Positions 40,211 through 53,486 of a DNA stretch of 64,000 nt are shown here, piece by piece. Source of the stretch: Chamaelirium japonicum (lineage: Eukaryota > Streptophyta > Magnoliopsida > Liliales > Melanthiaceae); NCBI GenBank assembly GCA_947650365.1, contig OX393551.1, positions 61,993,173 through 62,057,172 of the forward strand, written 5' to 3'. Both the position numbers and the translations under genes were made by a program. Every line of letters starts with the position of its first letter. Position 1 is the first letter of the stretch. The notes below the pieces were generated by a model. The model was not told where the DNA came from. It ran no database searches and saw only the letters and a program-made list of their open reading frames with translations.

Positions 40211-41478
40211 AATGGATCGTACGAATGAATTAAAATGAATCATACGAATGAATTAGAATGGATATATTCGAACGAATGAATTAGAATAGATCGTAGGAAT
40301 GAATTAGAATGGATCATACGAATGAATTAGAATTGATCGTGCGAATGAATTAGAATGGATTGTACGAATGAATTAGAATGGATACATTCGTGCGAATGAA
40401 GTAGAATGGATCGTACGAATGAATTAGAATGGATCGTACGAATGAATTAGAATGAATCGTACGAATGAATTAGAATGGATACATTCGAACGAATGAATTA
40501 GAATAGATCGTAGGAATGAATTAGAATGGATCATACGAATGAATTAGAATTGATCGTGCGAATGAATTAGAATTGATTGTACGAATGAATTAGAATGGAT
40601 ACATTCGTGAGAATGAAGTAGAATGGATCGTACGAATGAATTAGAATGGATCGTACTAATGAATTAGAATGAATCATACGAATGAATTAGAATGGATACA
40701 TTCGAACGAATGAATTAGAATAGATCATAGGAATGAATTAGAATGGATCATACGAATGAATTAGAATTGATCGTGCGAATGAATTAGAATGGATTGTACG
40801 AATGAATTAGAATGGATACATTCGTGCGAATGAAGTAGAATGGATCGTACGAATGAATTAGAATGGATCGTACGAATGAATTAGAATGAATCGTACGAAT
40901 AAATTAGAATGGATATATTCGAACGAATGAATTAGAATAGATCGTAGGAATGAATTAGAATGGATCATACGAATGAATTAGAATTGATCGTGCGAATGAA
41001 TTAGAATGGATTGTACGAATGAATTAGAATCGATACATTCGTGCGAATGAAGTAGAATGGATCGTACGAATGAATTAGAATGGATCGTACGAATGAATTA
41101 GAATGAATCGTACGAATGAATTAGAATGGATACATTCGAACGAATGAATTAGAATAGATCGTAGGAATGAATTAGAATGGATCATACGAATGAATTAGAA
41201 TTGATCGTGCGAATGAATTAGAATGGATTGTACGAATGAATTAGAATGGATACATTCGTGAGAATGAAGTAGAATGGATCGTACGAATGAATTAGAATGG
41301 ATCGTACGAATGAATTAGAATGAATCATACGAATAAATTAGAATGGATACATTCGAACGAATGAATTAGAATAGATCGTAGGAATGAATTAGAATGGATT
41401 ATACGAATGAATTAGAATTGATCGTGCGAATGAATTAGAATGGATTGTACGAATGAATTAGAATGGATACATTCGTGC

Positions 41479-41695
41479 GAATGAAGTAGAATGGATCGTA
41501 CGAATGAATTAGAATGGATCGTACGAATGAATTAGAATGAATCGTACGAATGAATTAGAATGGATACATTCGAACGAATGAATTAGAATAGATCGTAGGA
41601 ATGAATTAGAATGGATCATACGAATGAATTAGAATTGATCGTGCGAATGAATTAGAATGGATTGTACGAATGAATTAGAATGGATACATTCGTGC
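41479..41695 (+). repeat. Reference 217-bp higher-order repeat unit
   Basis: This unit shows the consensus of the nine-monomer HOR. In order: m1 41,479-41,501 (GAAGTAG variant); m2 41,502-41,524 (standard); m3 41,525-41,547 (GAATGAATCG in place of GAATGGATCG); m4 41,548-41,575 (28 bp, tail ending CATTCGAAC); m5 41,576-41,598 (AATAGATCGTAG); m6 41,599-41,621 (tail ATCATAC); m7 41,622-41,644 (AATTGATCGTGC); m8 41,645-41,667 (tail ATTGTAC); m9 41,668-41,695 (28 bp, tail ending CATTCGTGC). The sum 7x23 + 2x28 gives 217. The next unit starts at 41,696 with the same GAAGTAG monomer. Diagnostic variants such as GAAGTAG and TAGATCGTAGG recur at this spacing through most of the window, in both orientations. 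Confidence 0.96.
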
Positions 41696-44600
41696 GAATG
41701 AAGTAGAATGGATCATACGAATGAATTAGAATGGATCGTACGAATGAATTAGAATGAATCATACGAATGAATTAGAATGGATACATTCGAACGAATGAAT
41801 TAGAATAGATCGTAGGAAAGAATTAGAATGGATCATACGAATGAATTAGAATTGATCGTGCGAATGAATTAGAATGGATTGTACGAATGAATTAGAATGG
41901 ATACATTCGTGAGAATGAAGTAGAATGGATCGTACGAATGAATTAGAATGGATCATACAAATGAATTAGAATGAATCCTACGAATGAATTAGAATGGATA
42001 CATTCGAACGAATGAATTAGAATAGATCGTAGGAATGAATTAGAATGGATCATACGAATGAATTAGAATTGATCGTGCGAATGAATTAGAATGGATTGTA
42101 CGAATGAGTTAGAATGGATACATTCGTGCGAATGAAGTAGAATGGATCGTACGAATGAATTAGAATGGATCGTACGAATGAATTAGAATGAATCGTACGA
42201 ATGAATTAGAATGGATACATTCGAACGAATGAATTAGAATAGATCGTAGGAATGAATTAGAATGGATCATACGAATGAATTAGAATTGATCGTGCGAATG
42301 AATTAGAATGGATTGTACGAATGATTTAGAATGGATACATTCGTGCGAATGAAGTAGAATGTATCGTACGAATGAATTAGAATGGATCGTACGAATGAAT
42401 TAGAATGAATCGTACGAATGAATTAGAATGGATACATTCTAACGAATGAATTAGAATAGATCGTAGGAATGAATTAGAATGGATCATACGAATGAATTAG
42501 AATTGATCGTGCGAATGAATTAGAATGGATTGTACGAATGAATTAGAATGGATACATTCGTGCGAATGAAGTAGAATGGATCGTACGAATGAATTAGAAT
42601 GGATCGTACGAATGAATTAGAATGAATCGTACGAATGAATTAGAATAGATATATTCGAACGAATAATTAGAATAGATCGTAGGAATGAATTAGAATGGAT
42701 CATACGAATGAATTAGAATTGATCGTGCGAATGAATTAGAATGGATTGTACGAATGAATTAGAATCGATACATTCGTGCGAATGAAGTAGAATGGATCGT
42801 ACGAATGAATTAGAATGGATCGTACGAATGAATTAGAATGAATCGTACGAATGAATTAGAATGGATACATTCGAACGAATGAATTAGAATAGATCGTAGG
42901 AATGAATTAGAATGGATCATACGAATGAATTAGAATTGATCGTGCGAATGAATTAGAATGGATTGTACGAATGATTTAGAATGGATACATTCGTGCGAAT
43001 GAAGTAGAATGTATCGTACGAATGAATTAGAATGGATCGTACGAATGAATTAGAATGAATCGTACGAATGAATTAGAATGGATACATTCTAACGAATGAA
43101 TTAGAATAGATCGTAGGAATGAATTAGAATGGATCATACGAATGAATTAGAATTGATCGTGCGAATGAATTAGAATGGATTGTACGAATGAATTAGAATG
43201 GATACATTCGTGCGAATGAAGTAGAATGGATCGTACGAATGAATTAGAATGGATCGTACGAATGAATTAGAATGAATCGTACGAATGAATTAGAATAGAT
43301 ATATTCGAACGAATAATTAGAATAGATCGTAGGAATGAATTAGAATGGATCATACGAATGAATTAGAATTGATCGTGCGAATGAATTAGAATGGATTGTA
43401 CGAATGAATTAGAATGGATACATTCGTGCGAATGAAGTAGAATGGATCGTACGAATGAATTAGAATGGATCGTACGAATGAATTAGAATGAATCGTACGA
43501 ATGAATTAGAATAGATATATTCGAACGAATAATTAGAATAGATCGTAGGAATGAATTAGAATGGATCATACGAATGAATTAGAATTGATCGTGCGAATGA
43601 ATTAGAATGGATTGTACGAATGAATTAGAATGGATACATTCGTGCGAATGAAGTAGAATGGATCGTACGAATGAATTAGAATGGATCGTACGAATGAATT
43701 AGAATGAATCGTACGAATGAATTAGAATGGATACATTCGAACGAATGAATTAGAATAGATCGTAGGAATGAATTAGAATGGATCGTACGAATGAATTAGA
43801 ATTGATCGTGCGAATGAATTAGAATGGATTGTACGAATGAATTAGAATGGATACATTCGTGAGAATGAAGTAGAATGGATCGTACGAATGAATTAGAATG
43901 GATCGTACGAATGAATTAGAATGAATCATACGAATGAATTAGAATGGATACAATCGAACGAAAGAATTAGAATAGATCGTAGGAATTAATTAGAATGGAT
44001 CATACGAATGAATTAGAATTGATCGTGCGAATGAATTAGAATGGATTGTACGAATGAATTAGAATGGATACATTCGTGCGAATGAAGTAGAATGGATCAT
44101 ACGAATGAATTAGAATGGATCGAATGAATGAATTAGAATGAATCGTACGAATGAATTAGAATGGATACATTCGAACGAATGAATAAGAATAGATCGTAGG
44201 AATGAATTAGAATGGATCATACGAATGAATTAGAATTGATCGTGCGAATGAATTAGAATGGATTGTACGAATGAATTAGAATGGATACATTCGTGCGAAT
44301 GAAGTAGAATGGATCGCACGAATGAATTAGAATGGATCGTACGAATGAATTAGAATGAATCGTACGAATGAATTAGAATGGATACATTCGAACGAATGAA
44401 TTAGAATAGATCGTAGGAATGAATTAGAATGGATCATACGAATGAATTAGAATTGATCGTGCGAATGAATTAGAATGGATTGTACGAATGAATTAGAATG
44501 GATACATTCGTGAGAATGAAGTAGAATGGATCGTACGAATGAATTAGAATGGATCGTACGAATGAATTAGAATGAATCATACGAATGAATTAGAATGGAT

Positions 44601-47167
44601 ACATTCGAACGAATGAATTAGAATAGATCATAGGAATGAATTAGAATGGATCATACGAATGAATTAGAATTGATCGTGCGAATGAATTAGAAAGGATTGT
44701 ACGAATGAATTAGAATGGATACATTCGTGCGAATGAAGTAGAATGGATCGTACGAATGAATTAGAATAGATCATACGAATGAATTAGAATGAATCGTACG
44801 AATGAATTAGAATGGATACATTCGAACGAATGAATTAGAATAGATCGTAGGAATGAATTAGAATGGATCATACGAATGAATTAGAATTGATCGTGCGAAT
44901 GAATTAGAATGGATTGTACGAATGAATTAGAATGGATACATTCATGAGAATGAAGTAGAATGGATCGTACGAATGAATTAGAATGGATCGTACGAATGAA
45001 TTAGAATGAATCATACGAATGAATTAGAATGGATACATTCGATCGAATGAATTAGAATAGATCGTAGGAATGAATTAGAATGGATCATACGAATGAATTA
45101 GAATTGATCGTGCGAATGAATTAGAATGGATTGTACGAATGAATTAGAATGGATACATTCGTGCGAATGAAGTAGAATGGATCGTACGAATGAATTAGAA
45201 TGGATCGTACGAATGAATTAGAATGAATCGTACGAATGAATTAGAATGGATACATTCGAACGAATTAATTAGAATAGATCATTGGAATGAATTAGAATGG
45301 ATCATACGAATGAATTAGAATTGATCGTGCGAATGAATTAGAATGGATTGTACGAATGAATTAGAATGGATACATTTGTGCGAATGAAGTAGAATGGATC
45401 GTACGAATGAATTAGAATGGATCGTACGAATGAATTAGAATGAATCGTACAAATGAATTAGAATGGATACATTCGAACGAATGAATTAGAATAGATCGTA
45501 GGAATGAATTAGAATGGATCATACGAATGAATTAGAATTGATCGTGCGAATGAATTAGAATGGATTGTCTGAATGAATTAGAATGGATACATTCGTGAGA
45601 ATGAAGTAGAATGGATCGTACGAATGAATTAGAATGGATCGTACGAATGAATTAGAATGAATCATACGAATGAATTAGAATGGATACAATCGAACGAAAG
45701 AATTAGAATAGATCGTAGGAATGAATTAGAATGGATCATACGAATGAATTAGAATTGATCGTGCGAATGAATTAGAATGGATTGTACGAATGAATTAGAA
45801 TGGATACATTCGTGCGAATGAAGTAGAATGGATCATACGAATGAATTAGAATGGATCGAACGAATGAATTAGAATGAATCGTACGAATGAATTAGAATGG
45901 ATACATTCGAACGAATGAATAAGAATAGATCGTAGGAATGAATTAGAATGGATCATACGAATGAATTAGAATTGATCGTGCGAATGAATTAGAATGGATT
46001 GTACGAATGAATTAGAATGGATACATTCGTGCGAATGAAGTAGAATGGATCGTACGAATGAATTAGAATGGATCGTACGAATGAATTAGAATGAATCGTA
46101 CGAATGAATTAGAATGGATACATTCGAACGAATGAATTAGAATAGATCGTACGAATGAATTAGAATGGATCATACGAATGAATTAGAATTGATCGTGCGA
46201 ATGAATTAGAATGGATTGTACGAATGAATTAGAATGGATACATTCGTGAGAATGAAGTAGAATGGATCGTACGAATGAATTAGAATGGATCGTACGAATG
46301 AATTAGAATGAATCATACGAATGAATTAGAATGGATACATTCGAACGAATGAATTAGAATAGATCATAGGAATGAATTAGAATGGATCATACGAATGAAT
46401 TTGAATTGATCGTGCGAATGAATTAGAATGGATTGTACGAATGAATTAGAATGGATACATTCGTGCGAATGAAGTAGAATGGATCGTACGAATGAATTAG
46501 AATGGATCGTACGAATGAATTAGAATGAATCGTACGAATGAATTAGAATGGATACATTCGAACGAATGAATTAGAATAGATCGTAGGAATGAATTAGAAT
46601 GGATCATACGAATGAATTAGAATTGATCGTGCGAATGAATTAGAATGGATTGTACGAAAGAATTAGAATGGATACATTCGTGCGAATGAAGTAGAATGGA
46701 TCGTACGAATGAATTAGAATGGATCGTACGAATGAATTAGAATGAATCGTACGAATGAATTAGAATGGATACATTCGAACGAATGAATTAGAATAGATCG
46801 TAGGAATGAATTAGAATGGATCATACGAATGAATTAGAATTGATCGTGCGAATGAATTAGAATGGATTGTACGAATGAATTAGAATGGATACATTCGTGA
46901 GAATGAAGTAGAATGGATCGTACGAATGAATTAGAATGGATCGTACGAATGAATTAGAATGAATCATACGAATGAATTAGAATGGATACATTCGAACGAA
47001 TGAATTAGAATAGATCGTAGGAATGAATTTGAATGGATCATACGAATGAATTAGAATTGATCGTGCGAATGAATTAGAATGGATTGTACGAATGAATTAG
47101 AATGGATACATTCGTGCGAATGAAGTAGAATGGATCGTACGAATGAATTAGAATAAATCGTACGAAT
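41530..47167 (+). repeat. Macro-repeat of the long tract, copy 1 (about 26 HORs)
   Basis: Private variants in order: GTAGGAAAG 41,812; GAATGAGTT 42,102; GATTTAG 42,322; CAATCGAAC 43,951; GGATCGCACG 44,311; AAAGGATTG 44,691; CATGAG 44,943; CAATCGAAC 45,687; AATAAATCG near 47,151. The first three recur at +5,639 (26x217-3) and the rest at +4,773 (22x217-1). Both copies keep the order. The left edge is uncertain by several units. Confidence 0.92.
42322..42971 (+). repeat. 650-bp (three-HOR) local duplication
   Basis: GATTTAG (42,322), GTATCGTACG (42,361) and CATTCTAACG (about 42,436) recur exactly 650 bp later (42,972, 43,011, about 43,086). So does a rare monomer 4-5 pair ending AATAATTAG, one base short. 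A further single unit of 216 bp repeats that pair again at about 43,506. Copy 2 of the macro-repeat has this motif set only once (47,961-48,310). Confidence 0.92.
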
Positions 47168-50100
47168 GAATTAGAATGAATCATACGAATGAATTAGAAT
47201 GGATACATTCGAATGAATGAATTAGAATAGATCGTAGGAATGAATTAGAATGGATCATACGAATGAATTAGAATTGATCGTGCGAATGAATTAGAATGGA
47301 TTGTACGACTGAATTAGAATGGATACATTCGTGCGAATGAAGTAGAATGGATCATACGAATGAATTAGAATGGATCGTACGAATGAATTAGAATGAATCA
47401 TACGAATAAATTAGAATGGATACATTCGAACGAATGAATTAGAATAGATCGTAGGAAAGAATTAGAATGGATCATACGAATGAATTAGAATTGATCGTGC
47501 GAATGAATTAGAATGGATTGTACGAATGAATTAGAATGGATACATTCGTGAGAATGAAGTAGAATGGATCGTACGAATGAATTAGAATGGATCATACAAA
47601 TGAATTAGAATGAATCCTACGAATGAATTAGAATGGATACATTCGAACGAATGAATTAGAATAGATCGTAGGAATGAATTAGAATGGATCATACGAATGA
47701 ATTAGAATTGATCGTGCGAATGAATTAGAATGGATTGTACGAATGAGTTAGAATGGATACATTCGTGCGAATGAAGTAGAATGGATCGTACGAATGAATT
47801 AGAATGGATCGTACGAATGAATTAGAATGAATCGTACGAATGAATTAGAATGGATACATTCGAACGAATGAATTAGAATAGATCGTAGGAATGAATTAGA
47901 ATGGATCATACGAATGAATTAGAATTGATCGTGCGAATGAATTAGAATGGATTGTACGAATGATTTAGAATGGATACATTCGTGCGAATGAAGTAGAATG
48001 TATCGTACGAATGAATTAGAATGGATCGTACGAATGAATTAGAATGAATCGTACGAATGAATTAGAATGGATACATTCTAACGAATGAATTAGAATAGAT
48101 CGTAGGAATGAATTAGAATGGATCATACGAATGAATTAGAATTGATCGTGCGAATGAATTAGAATGGATTGTACGAATGAATTAGAATGGATACATTCGT
48201 GCGAATGAAGTAGAATGGATCGTACGAATGAATTAGAATGGATCGTACGAATGAATTAGAATGAATCGTACGAATGAATTAGAATAGATATATTCGAACG
48301 AATAATTAGAATAGATCGTAGGAATGAATTAGAATGGATCATACGAATGAATTAGAATTGATCGTGCGAATGAATTAGAATGGATTGTACGAATGAATTA
48401 GAATGGATACATTCGTGCGAATGAAGTAGAATGGATCGTACGAATGAATTAGAATGGATCGTACGAATGAATTAGAATGAATCGTACGAATGAATTAGAA
48501 TGGATACATTCGAACGAATGAATTAGAATAGATCGTAGGAATGAATTAGAATGGATCGTACGAATGAATTAGAATTGATCGTGCGAATGAATTAGAATGG
48601 ATTGTACGAAGGAATTAGAATGGATACATTCGTGAGAATGAAGTAGAATGGATCGTACGAATGAATTAGAATGGATCGTACGAATGAATTAGAATGAATC
48701 ATACGAATGAATTAGAATGGATACAATCGAACGAAAGAATTAGAATAGATCGTAGGAATGAATTAGAATGGATCATACGAATGAATTAGAATTGATCGTG
48801 CGAATGAATTAGAATGGATTGTACGAATGAATTAGAATGGATACATTCGTGCGAATGAAGTAGAATGGATCATACGAATGAATTAGAATGGATCGAACGA
48901 ATGAATTAGAATGAATCGTACGAATGAATTAGAATGGATACATTCGAACGAATGAATAAGAATAGATCGTAGGAATGAATTAGAATGGATCATACGAATG
49001 AATTAGAATTGATCGTGCGAATGAATTAGAGTGGATTGTACGAATGAATTAGAATGGATACATTCGTGCGAATGAAGTAGAATGGATCGCACGAATGAAT
49101 TAGAATGGATCGTACGAATGAATTAGAATGAATCGTACGAATGAATTAGAATGGATACATTCGAACGAATGAATTAGAATAGATCGTAGGAATGAATTAG
49201 AATGGATCATACGAATGAATTAGAATTGATCGTGCGAATGAATTAGAATGGATTGTACGAATGAATTAGAATGGATACATTCGTGAGAATGAAGTAGAAT
49301 GGATCGTACGAATGAATTAGAATGGATCGTACGAATGAATTAGAATGAATCATACGAATGAATTAGAATGGATACATTCGAACGAATGAATTAGAATAGA
49401 TCATAGGAATGAATTAGAATGGATCATACGAATGAATTAGAATTGATCGTGCGAATGAATTAGAAAGGATTGTACGAATGAATTAGAATGGATACATTCG
49501 TGCGAATGAAGTAGAATGGATCGTACGAATGAATTAGAATAGATCATACGAATGAATTAGAATGAATCGTACGAATGAATTAGAATGGATACATTCGAAC
49601 GAATGAATTAGAATAGATCGTAGGAATGAATTAGAATGGATCATACGAATGAATTAGAATTGATCGTGCGAATGAATTAGAATGGATTGTACGAATGAAT
49701 TAGAATGGATACATTCATGAGAATGAAGTAGAATGGATCGTACGAATGAATTAGAATGGATCGTACGAATGAATTAGAATGAATCATACGAATGAATTAG
49801 AATGGATACATTCGATCGAATGAATTAGAATAGATCGTAGGAATGAATTAGAATGGATCATACGAATGAATTAGAATTGATCGTGCGAATGAATTAGAAT
49901 GGATTGTACGAATGAATTAGAATGGATACATTCGTGCGAATGAAGTAGAATGGATCGTACGAATGAATTAGAATGGATCGTACGAATGAATTAGAATGAA
50001 TCGTATGAATGAATTAGAATGGATACATTCGAACGAATGAATTAGAATAGATCATTGGAATGAATTAGAATGGATCATACGAATGAATTAGAATTGATCG

Positions 50101-51940
50101 TGCGAATGAATTAGAATGGATTGTACGAATGAATTAGAATGGATACATTCGTGCGAATGAAGTAGAATGGATCGTACGAATGAATTAGAATGGATCGTAC
50201 GAATGAATTAGAATGAATCGTACAAATGAATTAGAATGGATACATTCGAACGAATGAATTAGAATAGATCGTAGGAATGAATTAGAATGGATCATACGAA
50301 TGAATTAGAATTGATCGTGCGAATGAATTAGAATGGATTGTCTGAATGAATTAGAATGGATACATTCGTGAGAATGAAGTAGAATGGATCGTACGAATGA
50401 ATTAGAATGGATCGTACGAATGAATTAGAATGAATCATACGAATGAATTAGAATGGATACAATCGAACGAAAGAATTAGAATAGATCGTAGGAATGAATT
50501 AGAATGGATCATACGAATGAATTAGAATTGATCGTGCGAATGAATTAGAATGGATTGTACGAATGAATTAGAATGGATACATTCGTGCGAATGAAGTAGA
50601 ATGGATCATACGAATGAATTAGAATGGATCGAACGAATGAATTAGAATGAATCGTACGAATGAATTAGAATGGATACATTCGAACGAATGAATAAGAATA
50701 GATCGTAGGAATGAATTAGAATGGATCATACGAATGAATTAGAATTGATCGTGCGAATGAATTAGAATGGATTGTACGAATGAATTAGAATGGATACATT
50801 CGTGCGAATGAAGTAGAATGGATCGTACGAATGAATTAGAATGGATCGTACGAATGAATTAGAATGAATCGTACGAATGAATTAGAATGGATACATTCGA
50901 ACGAATGAATTAGAATAGATCGTACGAATGAATTAGAATGGATCATACGAATGAATTAGAATTGATCGTGCGAATGAATTAGAATGGATTGTACGAATGA
51001 ATTAGAATGGATACATTCGTGAGAATGAAGTAGAATGGATCGTACGAATGAATTAGAATGGATCATACGAATGAATTAGAATGAATCATACGAATGAATT
51101 AGAATGGATACATTCGAACGAATGAATTAGAATAGATCATAGGAATGAATTAGAATGGATCATACGAATGAATTAGAATTGATCGTGCGAATGAATTAGA
51201 ATGGATTGTACGAATGAATTAGAATGGATACATTCGTGCGAATGAAGTAGAATGGATCGTACGAATGAATTAGAATGGATCGTACGAATGAATTAGAATG
51301 AATCGTACGAATGAATTAGAATGGATACATTCGAACGAATGAATTAGAATAGATCGTAGGAATGAATTAGAATGGATCATACGAATGAATTAGAATTGAT
51401 CGTGCGAATGAATTAGAATGGATTGTACGAAAGAATTAGAATGGATACATTCGTGCGAATGAAGTAGAATGGATCGTACGAATGAATTAGAATGGATCGT
51501 ACGAATGAATTAGAATGAATCGTACGAATGAATTAGAATGGATACATTCGAACGAATGAATTAGAATAGATCGTAGGAATGAATTAGAATGGATCATACG
51601 AATGAAATAGAATTGATCGTGCGAATGAATTAGAATGGATTGTACGAATGAATTAGAATGGATACATTCGTGAGAATGAAGTAGAATGGATCGTACGAAT
51701 GAATTAGAATGGATCGTACGAATGAATTAGAATGAATCATACGAATGAATTAGAATGGATACATTCGAACGAATGAATTAGAATAGATCGTAGGAATGAA
51801 TTTGAATGGATCATACGAATGAATTAGAATTGATCGTGCGAATGAATTAGAATGGATTGTACGAATGAATTAGAATGGATACATTCGTGCGAATGAAGTA
51901 GAATGGATCGTACGAATGAATTAGAATAAATCGTACGAAT
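47168..51940 (+). repeat. Macro-repeat of the long tract, copy 2 (about 22 HORs)
   Basis: Directly follows copy 1. It lacks 866 bp present there, exactly the local 650-bp and 216-bp duplications at 42.3-43.7 kb. It ends after AATAAATCG (51,924), where monomer order collapses at about 51,940. Confidence 0.92.
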
Positions 51941-52929
51941 GAATTAGAATGGATCGTACGAATGACTTAGAATAGATTGTGCGAATGAATTAGAATGGAT
52001 CGTACGAATGAATTAGAATGGATCGTGCGAATGAATTAGAATGGATTGTACGAATGAATTAGAATGGATACATTCGTGCGAATGAAGTAGAATGGATCGT
52101 ACGAATGAATTAAAATGGATCGTACGAATGAATTAAAATGGATATATTCGAGCGAATGAATTAGAATGGATACATTTGTGCGAATGAATTAGAATGGATC
52201 GTACAAATGAATTAGAATTGATCGTGCGAATGAATTAGAATGGATTGTACGAATGAATTAGAATGGATACATTCGTGCGAATGAAGTAGAATGGATCGTA
52301 CGAATGAATTAGAATGGATCATACGAATGAATTAGAATGGATTGTACGAATGAATTAGAATGGATACATTCGTGCGAATGAAGTAGAATGGATCGTACGA
52401 ATGAATTAGAATGGATCGTACGAATGAATTAGAATGGATACATTCGAACGAATAAATTAGAATAGATCGTAGGAATGAATTAGAATGGATCATACGAATG
52501 AATTAGAATAGATCGTAGGAATGAATTTGAATGGATCATACGAATGAATTAGAATTGATCGTGCGAATGAATTAGAATGGATTGCACGAATGAATTAGAA
52601 TGGATCGTACGAATGAATTAGAATGAATCGTACGAATGAATTAGAATGGATACATTCGAACGAATGAATTAGAATAGATCATAGGAATGAATTAGAATGG
52701 ATCATACGAATGAATTAGAATTGATCGTGCGAATGAATTAGAATGGATTGCACGAATGAATTAGAATGGATACATTCGTGCGAATGAAGTAGAATGGATC
52801 GTAATGGATCGTACGAATGAATTAGAATAGATCATACGAATGAAGTAGAATGGATCGTACGAATGAATTAGAATAGATCGTACGAATGAATTAGAATGAA
52901 TCATACGAATGAATTAGAATGGATCGTAC

Positions 52930-53486
52930 AATCCATTCTAATTCATTCGTACAATCCATTCTAATTCATTCGCACGATCAATTCTAATTAATTCGAATGA
53001 TCCATTCTAATTCATTCCTACGATCTATTCTAATTCATTCGTACGATCCATTCTACTTCATTCGTATGATCCATTCTAATTCATTCGTACGATCCATTCT
53101 AATTCATTCGTACGATCCATTCTACTTCATTCGCACGAATGTATCGATTCTAATTCATTCGTACAATCCATTCTAATTCATTCGTACAATCCATTCTAAT
53201 TCATTCGCACGATCAATTCTAATTCATTCGTATGATCCATTCTATTTCATTCCTACGATCTATTCTAATTCATTCGTTCGAATGTATCCATTCTAATTCA
53301 TTCGTACGATTCATTCTAATTCATTCGTACGATCCATTCTAATTCATTCGTACGATCCATTCTACTTCATTCGCACGATCCATTCTAATTCATTCGTACG
53401 ATGCATTCTACTTCATTCGCACGAATGTATCCATTCTAATTCATTCGTACAATCCATTCTAATTCATTCGCACAATCAATTCTAAG
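52930..53486 (-). repeat. Satellite domain 38 (-)
   Basis: A 557-bp reverse segment of shuffled HOR pieces. It leaves in the middle of a monomer (CAATTCTAAGTACGAATG). Confidence 0.9.

Larger units (their letters stand above)
36754..51674 (+). repeat. 651-bp super-repeat (three HORs) marked by GTGAG
   Basis: Monomer 9 normally ends CGTGC. In about every third unit it ends CGTGA, giving GTGAGAATGAAG, and the same unit usually has AATCATAC in monomer 3. Positions include 40,607, 41,258, 41,909 (651 apart); 45,595, 46,246, 46,897, 47,548 (651 apart); and 50,368, 51,019, 51,670 (651 apart). Occasional 434-bp spacings (36,754-37,188, 39,098-39,532, 40,173-40,607) mark loss of one unit. Confidence 0.92.
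35757..52929 (+). repeat. Satellite domain 37 (+), 17.2 kb uninterrupted
   Basis: The longest single-orientation tract. After about 800 bp of irregular entry it runs from about 36,541 to 51,940 as roughly 70 HOR units, nearly all 217 bp. Exceptions: 1 bp short at about 37,255; a 19-bp loss at 38,190-38,200; one monomer lost near 38,500; 10 bp lost near 39,585; a 1-bp-short monomer 5 in four units (42,660, 43,310, 43,526 and 48,300). From 51,940 to 52,929 the order breaks down again. It ends at GGATCGTACAATCC. Confidence 0.96.

Noticed and set aside
36541-51940. CRISPR-like array of regular repeats
   Set aside because: There are no unique spacers between repeats, the repeat is continuous, and no cas-like gene is present.
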